9,276 nt of DNA from an uncultured Vogesella sp. (lineage in GTDB: Bacteria; Pseudomonadota; Gammaproteobacteria; Burkholderiales; Chromobacteriaceae). The translations under genes and the position numbers were made by a program. The DNA lies in assembly GCA_946479405.1 (NCBI GenBank), contig CAMLGD010000131.1, positions 1 through 9,276 on the forward strand. Reading direction: 5' to 3'. This document shows, piece after piece, positions 1 to 6,669 of this stretch. Under the pieces are notes generated by a model, which did no database searches, had not been told where the DNA came from, and saw only the letters and a program-made list of their open reading frames with translations. Numbering within the stretch: position 1 is the first letter of the stretch; every line of letters starts with the position of its first letter.

Positions 1-1
1 C

Positions 2-1903
2 GATGTCGCCGATGCCCAGTACCAGCTCGCTGCTCTTGTCGCGCACCTGCTGCATCGCCAGGTTGGCCTCTTCGGCAATGCCGACGCTCACCGTCACCAG
101 CTCGCTGGATTTCTTCACATTGCTCACCGCTTCGCCGGTTTCGCCGCTGATGGCGTTGACGATGCGGCTGATCTGCACCGTGGCTTCGGCGGTGCGGCTG
201 GCCAGCTGGCGCACCTCGTCCGCTACCACCGCGAAGCCGCGGCCCATCTCGCCGGCGCGCGCCGCCTCGATCGCCGCGTTCAGCGCCAGCAGATTGGTCT
301 GGTCGGCGATGTCCTTGATCACGTTGACGATGGTGGTGACTTCGCTGGAGCGCTCGCCCAGCGCTTCCATGCGCGTGGCCAGCGCCTGCATGGTGCTGGT
401 CATGCGGGTGATTTCGGCGGTGACTTTCTCCACCGTGGCCACGCTCTGCTCGGTCAGGCTGCCGGTGTCGCGCGCCGCTTTTTCTGCATCCTGTGCGGTG
501 TTGGCGATGTGGTGCACGCTGACGGTAACCTGCTCCACCCCGGCGGCGGTGGCGCTGGCGGCGTCCGACTGCTGTGCCGAGGCTTGCTCCACCTGCACCG
601 CGGATTCGGCCAGCTGGCCGGCGGTGCGGCTGACGGCCAGGCTCTGCTCGCGCACTTCGACGAACATGTCGCGCAAGCTGTCGATGAACTGGTTGAAGGC
701 GCTGGCGGTACGGCCGATTTCATCGCGGTTGGCCACCTGGATGCGCACCGTCAGGTCGCCCTTGCCGGAGGCCAGTTGTTCCATGGTACCGGCCAGGGTG
801 TTCAGCGGCCGGGTCAGCGCCCGCACTACGGTAGTCAGCACTAGCAGGATGATGACCAGTGCCACCACCCCGATGATGATCGCCATATTGCGCTGGCTGG
901 CGGCGTCGCGGGTAATGGCCGCGGTGGGGATGGACACGCCGGCGGACCAGAACTGGCCGGTGTCGCCAACCTTGATCGGGTAGTAGAAGTGGGTGAAGCC
1001 GCCGTCCTGGTACACGAAGCTCTCACCCTTCTTGATCTTGTCCAGGTTGGCCGCCAGCGGGTCTTCCTTGGCAATCGGCTTGCCGATCTGCGCCGCGTCC
1101 GGGTTCACCACATACAGGCCGCCCTCGGACACCATGCGCACATAGCCGGTGTCGTACAGCTTGACGCTGCCATAGCGCTTTTGCAGGTCATCCAGCGCCA
1201 GGTCGGCAGCCGCCAGGCCGACAAACTTGCCGCTGCCATCCTTGATCGCCACTGCCAGCGAGCTTTCCAGCACTTTCTTGCCTTGTACTTCGTAGAAGAA
1301 CGGCTCGGTGATGGTGTCGCGGTTGCGGCTCTTCGGTACGAAGTAGAAATCGCCCCAGCCGGCTTTTTCGTAGTCCGGCACGTATTCGCCAAGTTTGTCT
1401 TTCCACTCCGGAAATTTCTCCACGCGGTCGGACGACATCATCACGTCCTGCTGCGCCTTGCCGTCGGCGCCACGGGTCATGTACGGGGTGTAACGCCCGG
1501 TCGGGTCGTGGTGCGGCCAGTCCAGGCGGAAGTCGTTATCCTTGCCGTCCAGCGCGTCCGGCTCGTAGATCATCCACAGGCCGATTGCCTGTTTCTCGGC
1601 GTCCAGGATGCTGAGCACGGTGTTGTTGACCACTTTGCGGTCCACCGCACCGGCGCGCTGCATGCCGGCCACGCTTTCCGCCAGCAGCCGCGGAATGGCA
1701 AAACCGCGCGCCAGGTCGCCGGTGACCGAGTCGGCAAAGCGCCCGGCCTGCTCCGATGCCAGCTGGTAACCCTGCGCTTCGGCGGCGTTATAACTTTGCC
1801 GTGCGATCAGCGCGATCATGCTGGCAAAGCCAATGGCGATGGCGATGCCTGCCACCAGAATGATGCGATTGCTGAGGTGTCCCCACCGTGCTGTTTGTGC
1901 CAT
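2..1903 (-). CDS. Methyl-accepting chemotaxis protein with periplasmic dCache-type sensor (3' end outside window)
   Basis: This inner-membrane chemoreceptor should bind a small ligand in the periplasm and control CheA/CheW at the flagellar motor. Only the first 634 residues are in the window; no stop is reached. Seen: a short cytoplasmic N-terminus, TM1 at about 14-34, a periplasmic domain of about 300 residues, TM2 at about 340-360, HAMP at about 361-415 (DEIGR at 394-398), then a long coiled-coil signalling domain. The tip motif [19 protein letters not shown] starts at D534, followed by [16 protein letters not shown]. The periplasmic part contains [15 protein letters not shown] and a repeated alpha/beta pattern that fits a double Cache domain; I do not see the classic amino-acid-binding signature, so the ligand is unknown. 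The ATG at 1903 is preceded by AGGGGG (1910-1915) at 6 nt spacing. It is divergent from the HD-GYP gene. Family assignment is firm; the Cache subtype is inferred. Confidence 0.96.
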   Translation of the reverse strand, partial: MAQTARWGHLSNRIILVAGIAIAIGFASMIALIARQSYNAAEAQGYQLASEQAGRFADSVTGDLARGFAIPRLLAESVAGMQRAGAVDRKVVNNTVLSILDAEKQAIGLWMIYEPDALDGKDNDFRLDWPHHDPTGRYTPYMTRGADGKAQQDVMMSSDRVEKFPEWKDKLGEYVPDYEKAGWGDFYFVPKSRNRDTITEPFFYEVQGKKVLESSLAVAIKDGSGKFVGLAAADLALDDLQKRYGSVKLYDTGYVRMVSEGGLYVVNPDAAQIGKPIAKEDPLAANLDKIKKGESFVYQDGGFTHFYYPIKVGDTGQFWSAGVSIPTAAITRDAASQRNMAIIIGVVALVIILLVLTTVVRALTRPLNTLAGTMEQLASGKGDLTVRIQVANRDEIGRTASAFNQFIDSLRDMFVEVREQSLAVSRTAGQLAESAVQVEQASAQQSDAASATAAGVEQVTVSVHHIANTAQDAEKAARDTGSLTEQSVATVEKVTAEITRMTSTMQALATRMEALGERSSEVTTIVNVIKDIADQTNLLALNAAIEAARAGEMGRGFAVVADEVRQLASRTAEATVQISRIVNAISGETGEAVSNVKKSSELVTVSVGIAEEANLAMQQVRDKSSELVLGIGDI

Positions 1904-2037
1904 GCCTGGCCCCCTGACGTGACTGTTCTTCAGTTTTCAAATTTATGCGTGCAGCAGTATTTCTACGTATTCTCAGAAAAACCTTACTGCGATGCCGGCG
2001 TATTGGATAGCCCCATGCTGGCGCTTTGTTGTATGGC

Positions 2038-2052
2038 GGCGCAGAGTGCGCC
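2038..2052. repeat. Small perfect dyad, possible operator
   Basis: GGCGC-AGAGT-GCGCC is a perfect 5-bp-arm dyad. It lies directly upstream of, and partly over, the expected -35 position for the TATAAT at 2073-2078. An overlapping 7-bp pair, CTGGCGC (2018-2024) with GCGCCAG (2048-2054), uses the same right arm. Either could be a regulator site or chance pairing in GC-rich DNA. Confidence 0.25.
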
Positions 2053-2072
2053 AGAAACACAACACTGATTCA

Positions 2073-2078
2073 TATAAT
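2073..2078 (+). promoter_or_regulatory. Candidate -10 box for the HD-GYP gene
   Basis: TATAAT is a perfect sigma70 -10 hexamer in a locally AT-rich stretch. It lies about 150 bp before the ATG at 2227. No good -35 hexamer is found at 16-18 bp (the sequence there is close to GCCAGA), and there is no TGn extension. If used, it would probably depend on an activator. The implied leader is about 140 nt. Confidence 0.3.
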
Positions 2079-2226
2079 GACAATATGCTATTTGCTGATG
2101 GGGCCGTGTTTTCCCGCGCCATGCTTGCGGACGGTCAATCCGGCTTGAGGACTCGCATCCTGCCGTGGCGTATCATGCTCTTTATCCGGAGTATTTCGCT
2201 GCGGTTTGGTGGCAAGTGGCAATTTC

Positions 2227-3441
2227 ATGATCAAGTGCATAGATGTGCTGGACCTCAAGGTCGGCATGTTCGTGGAAGACCTTAACTGCGACTGGTCATC
2301 GCACCCTTTTTTCCGCAAGAGCTTTCTGCTCAAGAGCGAACAGGAAATCGAGAAAATCCTCGCGGCCGGCATTCACGAGGTATACATCGATACCAGCAAG
2401 GGCCTGGATGTAAAGCATGCCCGCACCGAAGAAGAGGTGCGGGTAAAGCTGGAGCAGGAAATGATCGAGGTCATCAGCAAGGAGCCTGCCATTGTGCTGC
2501 AGGTGTCCATTGCCGATGAAATGGCGCGGGCGGCGCGCATCAAGAACCAGGCGCATGCGCTGGTCAAGACGGTGATGCAGGATGTACGGCTGGGCAAGGC
2601 GGTAGAGCTGGAGCAGGTCGATCCGATGATCGAAAGCATCACCGAATCGGTGCTGCGCAATGGCGGTGCGCTGCTGACGCTGCTGCGCATCAAGCACAAG
2701 GACGATTACACCTTCCTGCACTCGGTGAGCGTGGGCACGTTGATGATTGCCTTCTGTCGCTCGGTGGGGCTGGACCGCGAAACCATCCACCTGGCCGGCA
2801 TGGGCGGGCTGCTGCACGATACCGGCAAGGCGCTGGTGCCGGACGAGGTGCTGAACAAGCCGGGGCGGCTGACGGAAGACGAATTCGACATCATCAAACG
2901 TCACCCGCGCGACGGTTTCGACATCCTGTGCCGCACCGACGGCATCGGCGAAATCCCGCTGGACATCACCCTGCACCACCACGAACGGGTGGATGGCAGC
3001 GGCTACCCGCACAATATCAAGGGCGAGACCATCAGCACGCTGGCCAAGATGGCGGCCATCGTCGACGTCTACGACGCCATTACCGCCGACCGTTGCTATC
3101 ACAAGGGCATGGCCCCCACCGATGCGCTGCGCAAGATTTACGAGTGGTCGAAATACCATTTCGATCCCGCGCTGGTGCAGGCTTTCATGCGCTGCGTCGG
3201 CATTTACCCGGTGGGCACCCTGGTGCGGCTGGAGTCCGGCAAGCTGGGGGTGGTGGTGGAACAGAACGAAGGCAGTCTGTTGCAGCCCAAGATCAAGACC
3301 TTTTTCAGCACCAAGAGCGGCGTGTACCTGGCACCGGAAATCGTCGATCTGTCCAAGCCGCTGGGCTTTGGCGGCGGCGACAAGATCGTCAGCCATGAAA
3401 GCCCGGAAAAATGGCAGATCAACCCGCTGCGTTTCATGTGA
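2227..3441 (+). CDS. DUF3391 / HD-GYP domain cyclic-di-GMP phosphodiesterase
   Basis: This cytoplasmic enzyme of 404 residues is predicted to hydrolyse c-di-GMP. An N-terminal DUF3391 domain (about 3-130; opening MIKCIDVLDLKVGMFVEDL is typical) precedes the HD-GYP domain (about 145-330). Visible metal and substrate motifs are H165, H197-D198 in LLHDTGK with K201, H226, H251-H252-E253 with DGSGYP ending at P261, and D280 in IVDVYDAITADR. All catalytic positions are present, so it should be active. The C-terminal 70 residues form a short extra domain common in this subfamily. In-frame TTG (2206) and GTG (2209) codons exist upstream, but the family begins at MIK, so ATG 2227 is chosen; its Shine-Dalgarno (AAGTGG, 2214-2219) is weak. 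No receiver domain or membrane segment is present. It converges with the diguanylate cyclase at 3517-4455. Confidence 0.95.
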   Translation: MIKCIDVLDLKVGMFVEDLNCDWSSHPFFRKSFLLKSEQEIEKILAAGIHEVYIDTSKGLDVKHARTEEEVRVKLEQEMIEVISKEPAIVLQVSIADEMARAARIKNQAHALVKTVMQDVRLGKAVELEQVDPMIESITESVLRNGGALLTLLRIKHKDDYTFLHSVSVGTLMIAFCRSVGLDRETIHLAGMGGLLHDTGKALVPDEVLNKPGRLTEDEFDIIKRHPRDGFDILCRTDGIGEIPLDITLHHHERVDGSGYPHNIKGETISTLAKMAAIVDVYDAITADRCYHKGMAPTDALRKIYEWSKYHFDPALVQAFMRCVGIYPVGTLVRLESGKLGVVVEQNEGSLLQPKIKTFFSTKSGVYLAPEIVDLSKPLGFGGGDKIVSHESPEKWQINPLRFM

Positions 3442-3459
3442 AACCACGTCGCGGGTGAC

Positions 3460-3500
3460 AAAAAATGGCGGCCAGGCTGGTAACAGCATGGCCGCTTTTT
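3460..3500. terminator. Bidirectional rho-independent terminator between converging genes
   Basis: The 7-bp stem GCGGCCA (3468-3474) / TGGCCGC (3489-3495) has a 14-nt loop. It is followed on the + strand by TTTTT (3496-3500) and preceded by AAAAAA (3460-3465), which gives a T-tract on the - strand after two unpaired bases. It lies 26 bp after the HD-GYP stop and just past the diguanylate cyclase stop, so it can serve both genes. Confidence 0.8.
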
Positions 3501-3516
3501 CTTGTGCTGGCGTGTG

Positions 3517-4455
3517 TTACAGCCGGATCAGCTCGCGGTCATTGCCACCACGGCGCTTGGCACGGTACATGGCGGCATCGGCCTGTTCCAATAGCGCTGC
3601 CGGCATGGCGTTGCCGGTGTTGAACATGGCGATGCCGACCGATACCCCAAGCTGGTTGGGCGTTGGCAGCCCGTCCAGTGGCAGGTTCAGCGCGGCGATG
3701 ATCTTGCTGGCCACGGCACGCGCGCCGCTGTCGTTGCTGTTTTCCAGCAGGATGGCGAACTCGTCGCCGCCCATGCGCACCAGCAGGTCGCTGTTGCGCA
3801 CCGCACCGCGCAGCCGCTGCGCCACCAGGCTGAGCACGCGATCGCCGACCACGTGGCCGTGCACATCGTTGATCGGCTTGAACTGGTCCAGGTCGGCAAA
3901 CAGCAGCGCATAGGGGCGCGACACGCGGTCCTTGGCCAGCGTTTCCAGCTTCAGTTCCAGAAAGCGGCGGTTGGACAGGTTGGTCAGCGGGTCGCGATGC
4001 GCCAGCTCGGTCAGTTGCCCTTGCAGCAGCTGCAGTCGCTGCTCTTCCTGCTTGCGGCTGGTGACGTCGTGGTGGGTTTCCAGCAGAGCATCCAGCCGGC
4101 CATCATCACCGAACAGCGGTGCAGCGGTCACCTCGATAAAGCGCTCGTTGCCCTGCGCATCCCGGCGGCGGTGCTCCACCGTTACCGGCTGGCCGCTGTC
4201 CCGGGCCAGTTGAAACGGACAGGGCTGTTCGCCGTGACAGCGGCTGTCGCTGGCGAGGGTGTAGTGGTAGCAGCTGACATCCGCCGCCGGGTGACCAAAC
4301 TGCCGGCGCGCGGCAGCATTGGCGTACTCCACCTGGCCATCCGGGCGAAACAGCATCACCGGCTGCGGCAGGATATCCAGGATCTGCTGCAGCCGGCGTG
4401 CCGCCGGGCTATCGATTGCGCCGTCGTGCGTCAGGGTGGGCTCGGGATGCGTCAT
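3517..4455 (-). CDS. PAS-GGDEF diguanylate cyclase with Cys-rich PAS domain
   Basis: This predicted cytoplasmic diguanylate cyclase of 312 residues makes c-di-GMP from two GTP. Residues about 21-132 form a PAS domain (LPQPVMLFRPDGQVEYANAA start, a PAC-like end at HHDVTSRKQ), then a short coiled linker (about 133-152) and a GGDEF domain (about 153-312). Seen in the catalytic domain: DPLTNLSNRRF (155-165), the metal-binding D188 in FADLD, GGDEF at 229-233, and an intact inhibitory I-site R220-x-x-D223 five residues before GGDEF, so product inhibition is expected. The PAS domain contains C62, H64, C73, H74 and C79 in a short insert (CxHx8CHx4C). Similar CxxxH...PCPF inserts occur in some PAS sensors and may bind metal or sense redox state; that is inference. 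There are no membrane segments. ATG 4455 has a poor Shine-Dalgarno, and no better in-frame start is seen. Confidence 0.95.
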   Translation of the reverse strand: MTHPEPTLTHDGAIDSPAARRLQQILDILPQPVMLFRPDGQVEYANAAARRQFGHPAADVSCYHYTLASDSRCHGEQPCPFQLARDSGQPVTVEHRRRDAQGNERFIEVTAAPLFGDDGRLDALLETHHDVTSRKQEEQRLQLLQGQLTELAHRDPLTNLSNRRFLELKLETLAKDRVSRPYALLFADLDQFKPINDVHGHVVGDRVLSLVAQRLRGAVRNSDLLVRMGGDEFAILLENSNDSGARAVASKIIAALNLPLDGLPTPNQLGVSVGIAMFNTGNAMPAALLEQADAAMYRAKRRGGNDRELIRL

Positions 4456-4552
4456 GGCTACCAGGAAGTGCTTTAAAAATAAGATGTTAGCATTTGAAGT
4501 AATGTCATGCCTAAAGCATTGTCCGCAACGGCTGGTTTTGGCAGCGATAACT

Positions 4553-4582
4553 GTTTTTTATTGAGCTATTTCAATAAAAAAC
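4553..4582. repeat. AT-rich perfect inverted repeat (12-bp arms, 6-nt spacer)
   Basis: The left arm GTTTTTTATTGA (4553-4564) and right arm TCAATAAAAAAC (4571-4582) are exact reverse complements around GCTATT. It lies about 100-130 bp upstream of the cyclase start. Because T6 precedes and A6 follows the central stem on either strand, there is no U-tract after the hairpin, so a simple intrinsic terminator is unlikely. It could be a regulator site or a processing/antitermination structure. Confidence 0.75.
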
Positions 4583-4647
4583 TCCAGCAAATACGTCACA
4601 TGGCAGCCATTGCTGCAACCGCCCGGCAGCACCGCAACCAGTGTTAC

Positions 4648-4727
4648 CGCAGCGGTGGCGAGTGCCAGCCGCCGGCAGTGCGACGCCGTCCGCGAACGGC
4701 GACCAGCGGCCACCGGCCACCGCTGCG
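4648..4727. repeat. GC-rich long-range inverted repeat enclosing hairpins
   Basis: CGCAGCGGTGGC (4648-4659) pairs perfectly with GCCACCGCTGCG (4716-4727). Between them CGCCGT (4684-4689) pairs with ACGGCG (4696-4701), and TGCC (4663-4666) pairs with GGCA (4674-4677). The approximately 80-nt stretch could fold as a closed multi-branch structure. It sits 30 bp past the stop of the MazG-like gene. It may be a terminator-like or processing element, or a structured RNA; the sequence does not match a tRNA or a c-di-GMP riboswitch that I can recognise. Confidence 0.45.
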
Positions 4728-4756
4728 CAGGGCCAGATACGCACACTGGCGTCAGC

Positions 4757-5086
4757 TCAAGCCGGTGGCGGGTATTTCCGCGCGTTCTTGTGCAGTTTGT
4801 CGCTGGCGGCGGCGTCGAGATCCACGCCGCAGACATCGGCCAGCCGCACCAGGTACATCAGCACATCGGCCAGCTCTTCCTGCAGGTGGGTGAATTCCGC
4901 CGGGTTGGCCGCAATGGCGGCGGCTTCGGCATCGGTTTTCCACTGGAAAATCTCGGCCAGCTCGCCCACTTCGCCGGCCAGCGCCAGCATCAGGTTGCGC
5001 GGCGTGTGGTACGGCTGCCAATCGCGTGCCGCCGCAAAGTCGCGCTGTGCGGCAATCAGCCCGTCGACGTCGACCAGTTTGCTCAT
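4757..5086 (-). CDS. MazG-like nucleotide pyrophosphohydrolase (dCTPase / RS21-C6 type)
   Basis: This small cytoplasmic all-alpha NTP pyrophosphohydrolase of 109 residues is probably a nucleotide-pool-cleaning enzyme that releases NMP and pyrophosphate. Seen: the RDWQPYHTPRNLMLALAGE segment, the metal-binding pair E39-x-x-E42 in EVGELAEIFQW, and the second half E71-x-x-D74 in EELADVLMYL, together the ExxE...ExxD motif of the MazG superfamily. W49 and the terminal NARKYP also fit the DCTPP1/RS21-C6 branch, which prefers dCTP and its modified forms; substrate preference is inferred. ATG 5086 is chosen over an in-frame upstream ATG (5173) because the family starts here and GGGAG lies at correct spacing just upstream. 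The length is normal for this single-domain family. Confidence 0.92.
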   Translation of the reverse strand: MSKLVDVDGLIAAQRDFAAARDWQPYHTPRNLMLALAGEVGELAEIFQWKTDAEAAAIAANPAEFTHLQEELADVLMYLVRLADVCGVDLDAAASDKLHKNARKYPPPA

Positions 5087-5130
5087 GTCGTGCTCCCGCA
5101 AGGTGAAACGGCGATGCTGCCAGAAAGCGC

Positions 5131-5155
5131 AACACCCCGCACGTGGCGGGGTGTT
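5131..5155 (-). terminator. Strong hairpin between GST and MazG-like genes, probable terminator
   Basis: AACACCCCGC (5131-5140) and GCGGGGTGTT (5146-5155) form a perfect 10-bp stem with a 5-nt loop. On the - strand it follows the GST gene, 77 bp after its stop. Only a weak T-rich stretch (CTTTC) comes after it, so it may instead act as an attenuator or stabiliser in front of the MazG-like gene. Confidence 0.5.
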
Positions 5156-5202
5156 GGTTGTGCCCGTTGCCATGGTTGGCGGGCGGGCACGCGGTGCGCA
5201 GT

Positions 5203-5219
5203 CTGCCGCTAGCCGGCAG
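5203..5219 (-). repeat. Short inverted repeat just past the GST stop
   Basis: CTGCCG (5203-5208) pairs with CGGCAG (5214-5219) around CTAGC, with nearby TGCGC/GCGCA able to extend the stem after a 2-nt bulge. No T-tract follows. It may be part of a 3'-end structure of the GST mRNA together with the stronger hairpin at 5131-5155. Confidence 0.3.
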
Positions 5220-5232
5220 TGCGCGGTGGCGC

Positions 5233-5841
5233 TTAGAGCAGCCCTTCCTCTTTCATCGCTTGCATTACTGCCGGGCGCTCGCCGATGCGGCCAACGTAGG
5301 CCTGCAGTACCGGCCAGGCATCCAGGCTGCGGCCGAGGATGCGGGCCCAGCCCAGGCAGGTGAACAGGTAGCCGTCGGCGACGCTGAAGCCGTCCGCCAG
5401 CAGGTAGTCCTGCGCGGACAAGAGCTGGCTCAGTACGTTGAAGCGGGTGGAGAGCTGCTGCCAGGCCGCGTCGCGCACCGCTTCGTCCTGACTGCGGAAC
5501 ATCGGCGAAAAGCCCTTGTGCACTTCGGTGGAGATGAAGTTGAGCATCTCCTGCAGCCGGTAGCGTGCCAGGGTGCCGTTGGCCGGCGCCAGCTTGCGCT
5601 CCGGTGCCTGGTCGGCGATGTACTGCACGATGGCCGGGCCTTCGGTGAGAATCTCGCCGTTAGCCAGCTGCAGCGCCGGCACGTAGCCCTTGGGATTGAT
5701 GGCGCGGAAATCGGCGCCGCTTTCGGTCAGGCGTGGCTCGGCGCGCAGGTTCACCTTCTCGAAGGTGTACGGCAGGCCGGATTCGGCCAGCGCGATATGG
5801 GGGGACAGCGAGCAGGCACCGGGGGAGAAATACAGCTTCAT
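5233..5841 (-). CDS. gstA: Glutathione S-transferase, beta class (GstA-like)
   Basis: This cytosolic enzyme of 202 residues conjugates or reduces electrophiles and peroxides with glutathione. The N-terminal thioredoxin-like domain (about 1-80) opens MKLYFSPGACSLSPHIALAE with the beta-class active-site C10. It contains NPKGYVPAL (cis-Pro P55) and LTEGPAIVQYIAD, the glutathione gamma-glutamyl contact. The helical C-terminal domain (about 87-200) has LNFISTEVHKGF with H108, equivalent to the second catalytic residue of E. coli GstA, and the N-capping/hydrophobic staple region SVADGYLFTCLGWA. Length and motifs match E. coli GstA closely along the whole chain. ATG 5841 is preceded by AGGAG with 5-nt spacing, so the longer in-frame start (5856) is rejected. 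It is probably a single-gene unit, with hairpins on both sides. Confidence 0.95.
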   Translation of the reverse strand: MKLYFSPGACSLSPHIALAESGLPYTFEKVNLRAEPRLTESGADFRAINPKGYVPALQLANGEILTEGPAIVQYIADQAPERKLAPANGTLARYRLQEMLNFISTEVHKGFSPMFRSQDEAVRDAAWQQLSTRFNVLSQLLSAQDYLLADGFSVADGYLFTCLGWARILGRSLDAWPVLQAYVGRIGERPAVMQAMKEEGLL

Positions 5842-5863
5842 CGCGACTCCTAGCAAAAGTGGG

Positions 5864-5877
5864 CCTCCGGGTGGAGG
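5864..5877 (-). terminator. Possible weak terminator after the VF530 gene
   Basis: On the - strand CCTCC-ACCC-GGAGG is a 5-bp stem with a 4-nt loop, followed closely by CCCACTTTTG. It lies about 50 bp past the VF530 stop and just before the GST ribosome-binding site. The short stem makes this tentative; it could instead fold within the GST leader. Confidence 0.35.
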
Positions 5878-5925
5878 AACTCAGGCCAGATGGTGCCGTG
5901 TCATGCATTTTGCAAGATGGTGACG

Positions 5926-6213
5926 TCAGTCCGCCGGCTTGCGCGCAAACAGCACCCGCGGTGCGGTGCTGCTGGGGGTGCGGCTGGCTGGTTTGGGGCG
6001 CATCAGCTGCAGGTACAGCGCCTCCACCTGCTCGCGCGCCCACGGTGTGCGGCGCAGAAAAGTAAGGCTGGATTTGATGCTGGGCTCGCTGTTGAAGCAG
6101 CGGATTTTCACCAGCTGGCCCAGCTGCGGCCAACCATAGTGGCGCACCAGCTCGGTCAGCAGCGCTTCCAGCGTGATGCCATGCAGCGGGTTATTGCTTT
6201 GCTTGTCGCTCAT
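5926..6213 (-). CDS. VF530 family (DUF2132) putative DNA-binding protein
   Basis: This small protein of 95 residues matches the VF530/DUF2132 family, named after a Vibrio fischeri protein of solved structure and suggested to bind DNA. The diagnostic core is intact: [20 protein letters not shown], then [22 protein letters not shown] and [19 protein letters not shown]. The basic, Pro/Ser-rich C-terminal tail of about 25 residues ([14 protein letters not shown] onward) is an extension past the usual domain. The start ATG overlaps the stop of the upstream YkgJ-type gene (ATGA), so the two are co-transcribed and probably translationally coupled. Biological role is unknown; DNA binding is family-level inference. 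Confidence 0.92.
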   Translation of the reverse strand: MSDKQSNNPLHGITLEALLTELVRHYGWPQLGQLVKIRCFNSEPSIKSSLTFLRRTPWAREQVEALYLQLMRPKPASRTPSSTAPRVLFARKPAD

Positions 6214-6608
6214 GCGGATACCTTGCGGCCATGCGCCGGGTTGCGGCGATAGGCGCAATAACCCGGGCGCGGGCCGATCTTGGGGTGGTTGCGGCAGGTG
6301 TTGGGGCGCTGTTCGTAGATGGTGCACAGCCGGCTCTTGGCATCCAGATACAGGCAGTCGCCATTGGAACGCTGCGCCAGGGTGAACACACCATGCTTAA
6401 AGTTGAAATGCTGGATGATGCGCTGTTTTTCCAGACGTTTGGCGATGTTCTTCAGCGGCTCTTCCAGCTCGAATTCATCCACCACGCCGATGCGCACCAG
6501 GTCCGGCAGCTTCACTTCCACCGGCATGGTGCAACAGGAGGCCATGCAGTCGCTGCACAGCCCGTTCTTGTACTTGATCCAGGTATCGAGGCGGTCGATA
6601 TCGGCCAC
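6210..6608 (-). CDS. YkgJ family cysteine cluster protein
   Basis: This cytoplasmic protein of 132 residues belongs to the YkgJ/UPF0153 zinc- or iron-chelating family, whose exact function is unknown. Eight cysteines are seen: C18, C21, C25 and C26 in CSDCMASCC, then C85 (GDCLYLD), C95 ([10 protein letters not shown]), C105 (TCRNHP) and C118 (GYCAY), the usual pattern for a bound metal cluster. Start: the family opens MxxIDRLDTW, which points to the GTG at 6608 (translated [10 protein letters not shown]), preceded by AGGGAT at good spacing. A longer frame upstream has no family match and would run through the likely promoter. It is the first gene of a two-gene unit with VF530, overlapping it by 4 nt. 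Confidence 0.92.
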   Translation of the reverse strand: MADIDRLDTWIKYKNGLCSDCMASCCTMPVEVKLPDLVRIGVVDEFELEEPLKNIAKRLEKQRIIQHFNFKHGVFTLAQRSNGDCLYLDAKSRLCTIYEQRPNTCRNHPKIGPRPGYCAYRRNPAHGRKVSA

Positions 6609-6650
6609 GGCTATCCCTAACGCATTGAATTGACAACAAAATCCGCCAAA

Positions 6651-6669
6651 AATGCGGAAGCCGCGCATT
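6651..6669 (-). terminator. Hairpin with T-tract downstream of sodC (possible terminator)
   Basis: On the - strand AATGCG (6669-6664) pairs with CGCATT (6656-6651) and is followed by TTT, giving a classic but short terminator shape 55 bp after the sodC stop. It overlaps the proposed -10 box of the ykgJ-type gene and would also form the first nucleotides of that transcript, so it might be a 5' stem-loop instead. Confidence 0.4.

Larger units (their letters stand above)
1904..2226. other. Divergent intergenic region between chemoreceptor and HD-GYP gene
   Basis: This stretch of about 320 bp has no convincing gene and must hold the control regions of both divergent genes. It is more AT-rich than its surroundings at 1921-2000 and 2055-2100. 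It contains the AGGGGG ribosome-binding site of the chemoreceptor (1910-1915), a perfect TATAAT on the + strand (2073-2078), and a small dyad, GGCGC-N5-GCGCC (2038-2052). I looked for a flagellar sigma28 promoter (TAAA ... GCCGATAA) in front of the chemoreceptor and did not find a good match. Confidence 0.6.
4456..4756. other. Gene-free stretch upstream of the diguanylate cyclase
   Basis: This 300-bp intergenic stretch is made of two unlike halves. The half nearest the cyclase (4470-4590) is AT-rich, as expected for a promoter, and holds a perfect 12-bp-arm palindrome. The other half (4600-4740) is very GC-rich and holds a long-range 12-bp inverted repeat enclosing smaller hairpins. No reading frame here has a convincing start, ribosome-binding site or family match. 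No clear -35/-10 pair could be assigned to the cyclase. Confidence 0.6.

Noticed and set aside
3..983. Long + strand reading frame of 326 residues
   Set aside because: It is antisense to the chemoreceptor, whose frame shows clear HAMP and signalling motifs. The + frame is a Ser/Ala/Arg-rich shadow with no family match, as is common in GC-rich genes.
1904..2000. Sigma28 (flagellar) promoter for the chemoreceptor
   Set aside because: A TAAGGTTT-like half is present on the - strand, but no GCCGATAA-like half lies at the right distance.
989..2068. Long + strand reading frame of 359 residues
   Set aside because: It lies opposite the chemoreceptor's periplasmic domain and runs through its ribosome-binding site. 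Its composition is shadow-like (rich in V, H and R) and no domain is visible.
2296..3489. Long - strand reading frame of 397 residues
   Set aside because: It is antisense to the HD-GYP gene, which has all catalytic motifs. The shadow extends over the terminator and has no recognisable domain.
4553..4582. AT-rich palindrome as an intrinsic terminator
   Set aside because: On both strands the T-run comes before the stem and the A-run after it, so no U-tract follows the hairpin.
4648..4727. Structured element as tRNA, integron attC site or c-di-GMP riboswitch
   Set aside because: No T-loop consensus, no RYYYAAC/GTTRRRY core pair, and no A-rich junctions of the known riboswitch are seen.
4558..4836. 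- strand frame ending in a hydrophobic stretch that looks a little like a signal or lipoprotein sequence
   Set aside because: It starts inside the MazG-like gene in another frame, has no local start with a ribosome-binding site, has no proper lipobox (Pro at -3), and its stop falls within the AT-rich palindrome.
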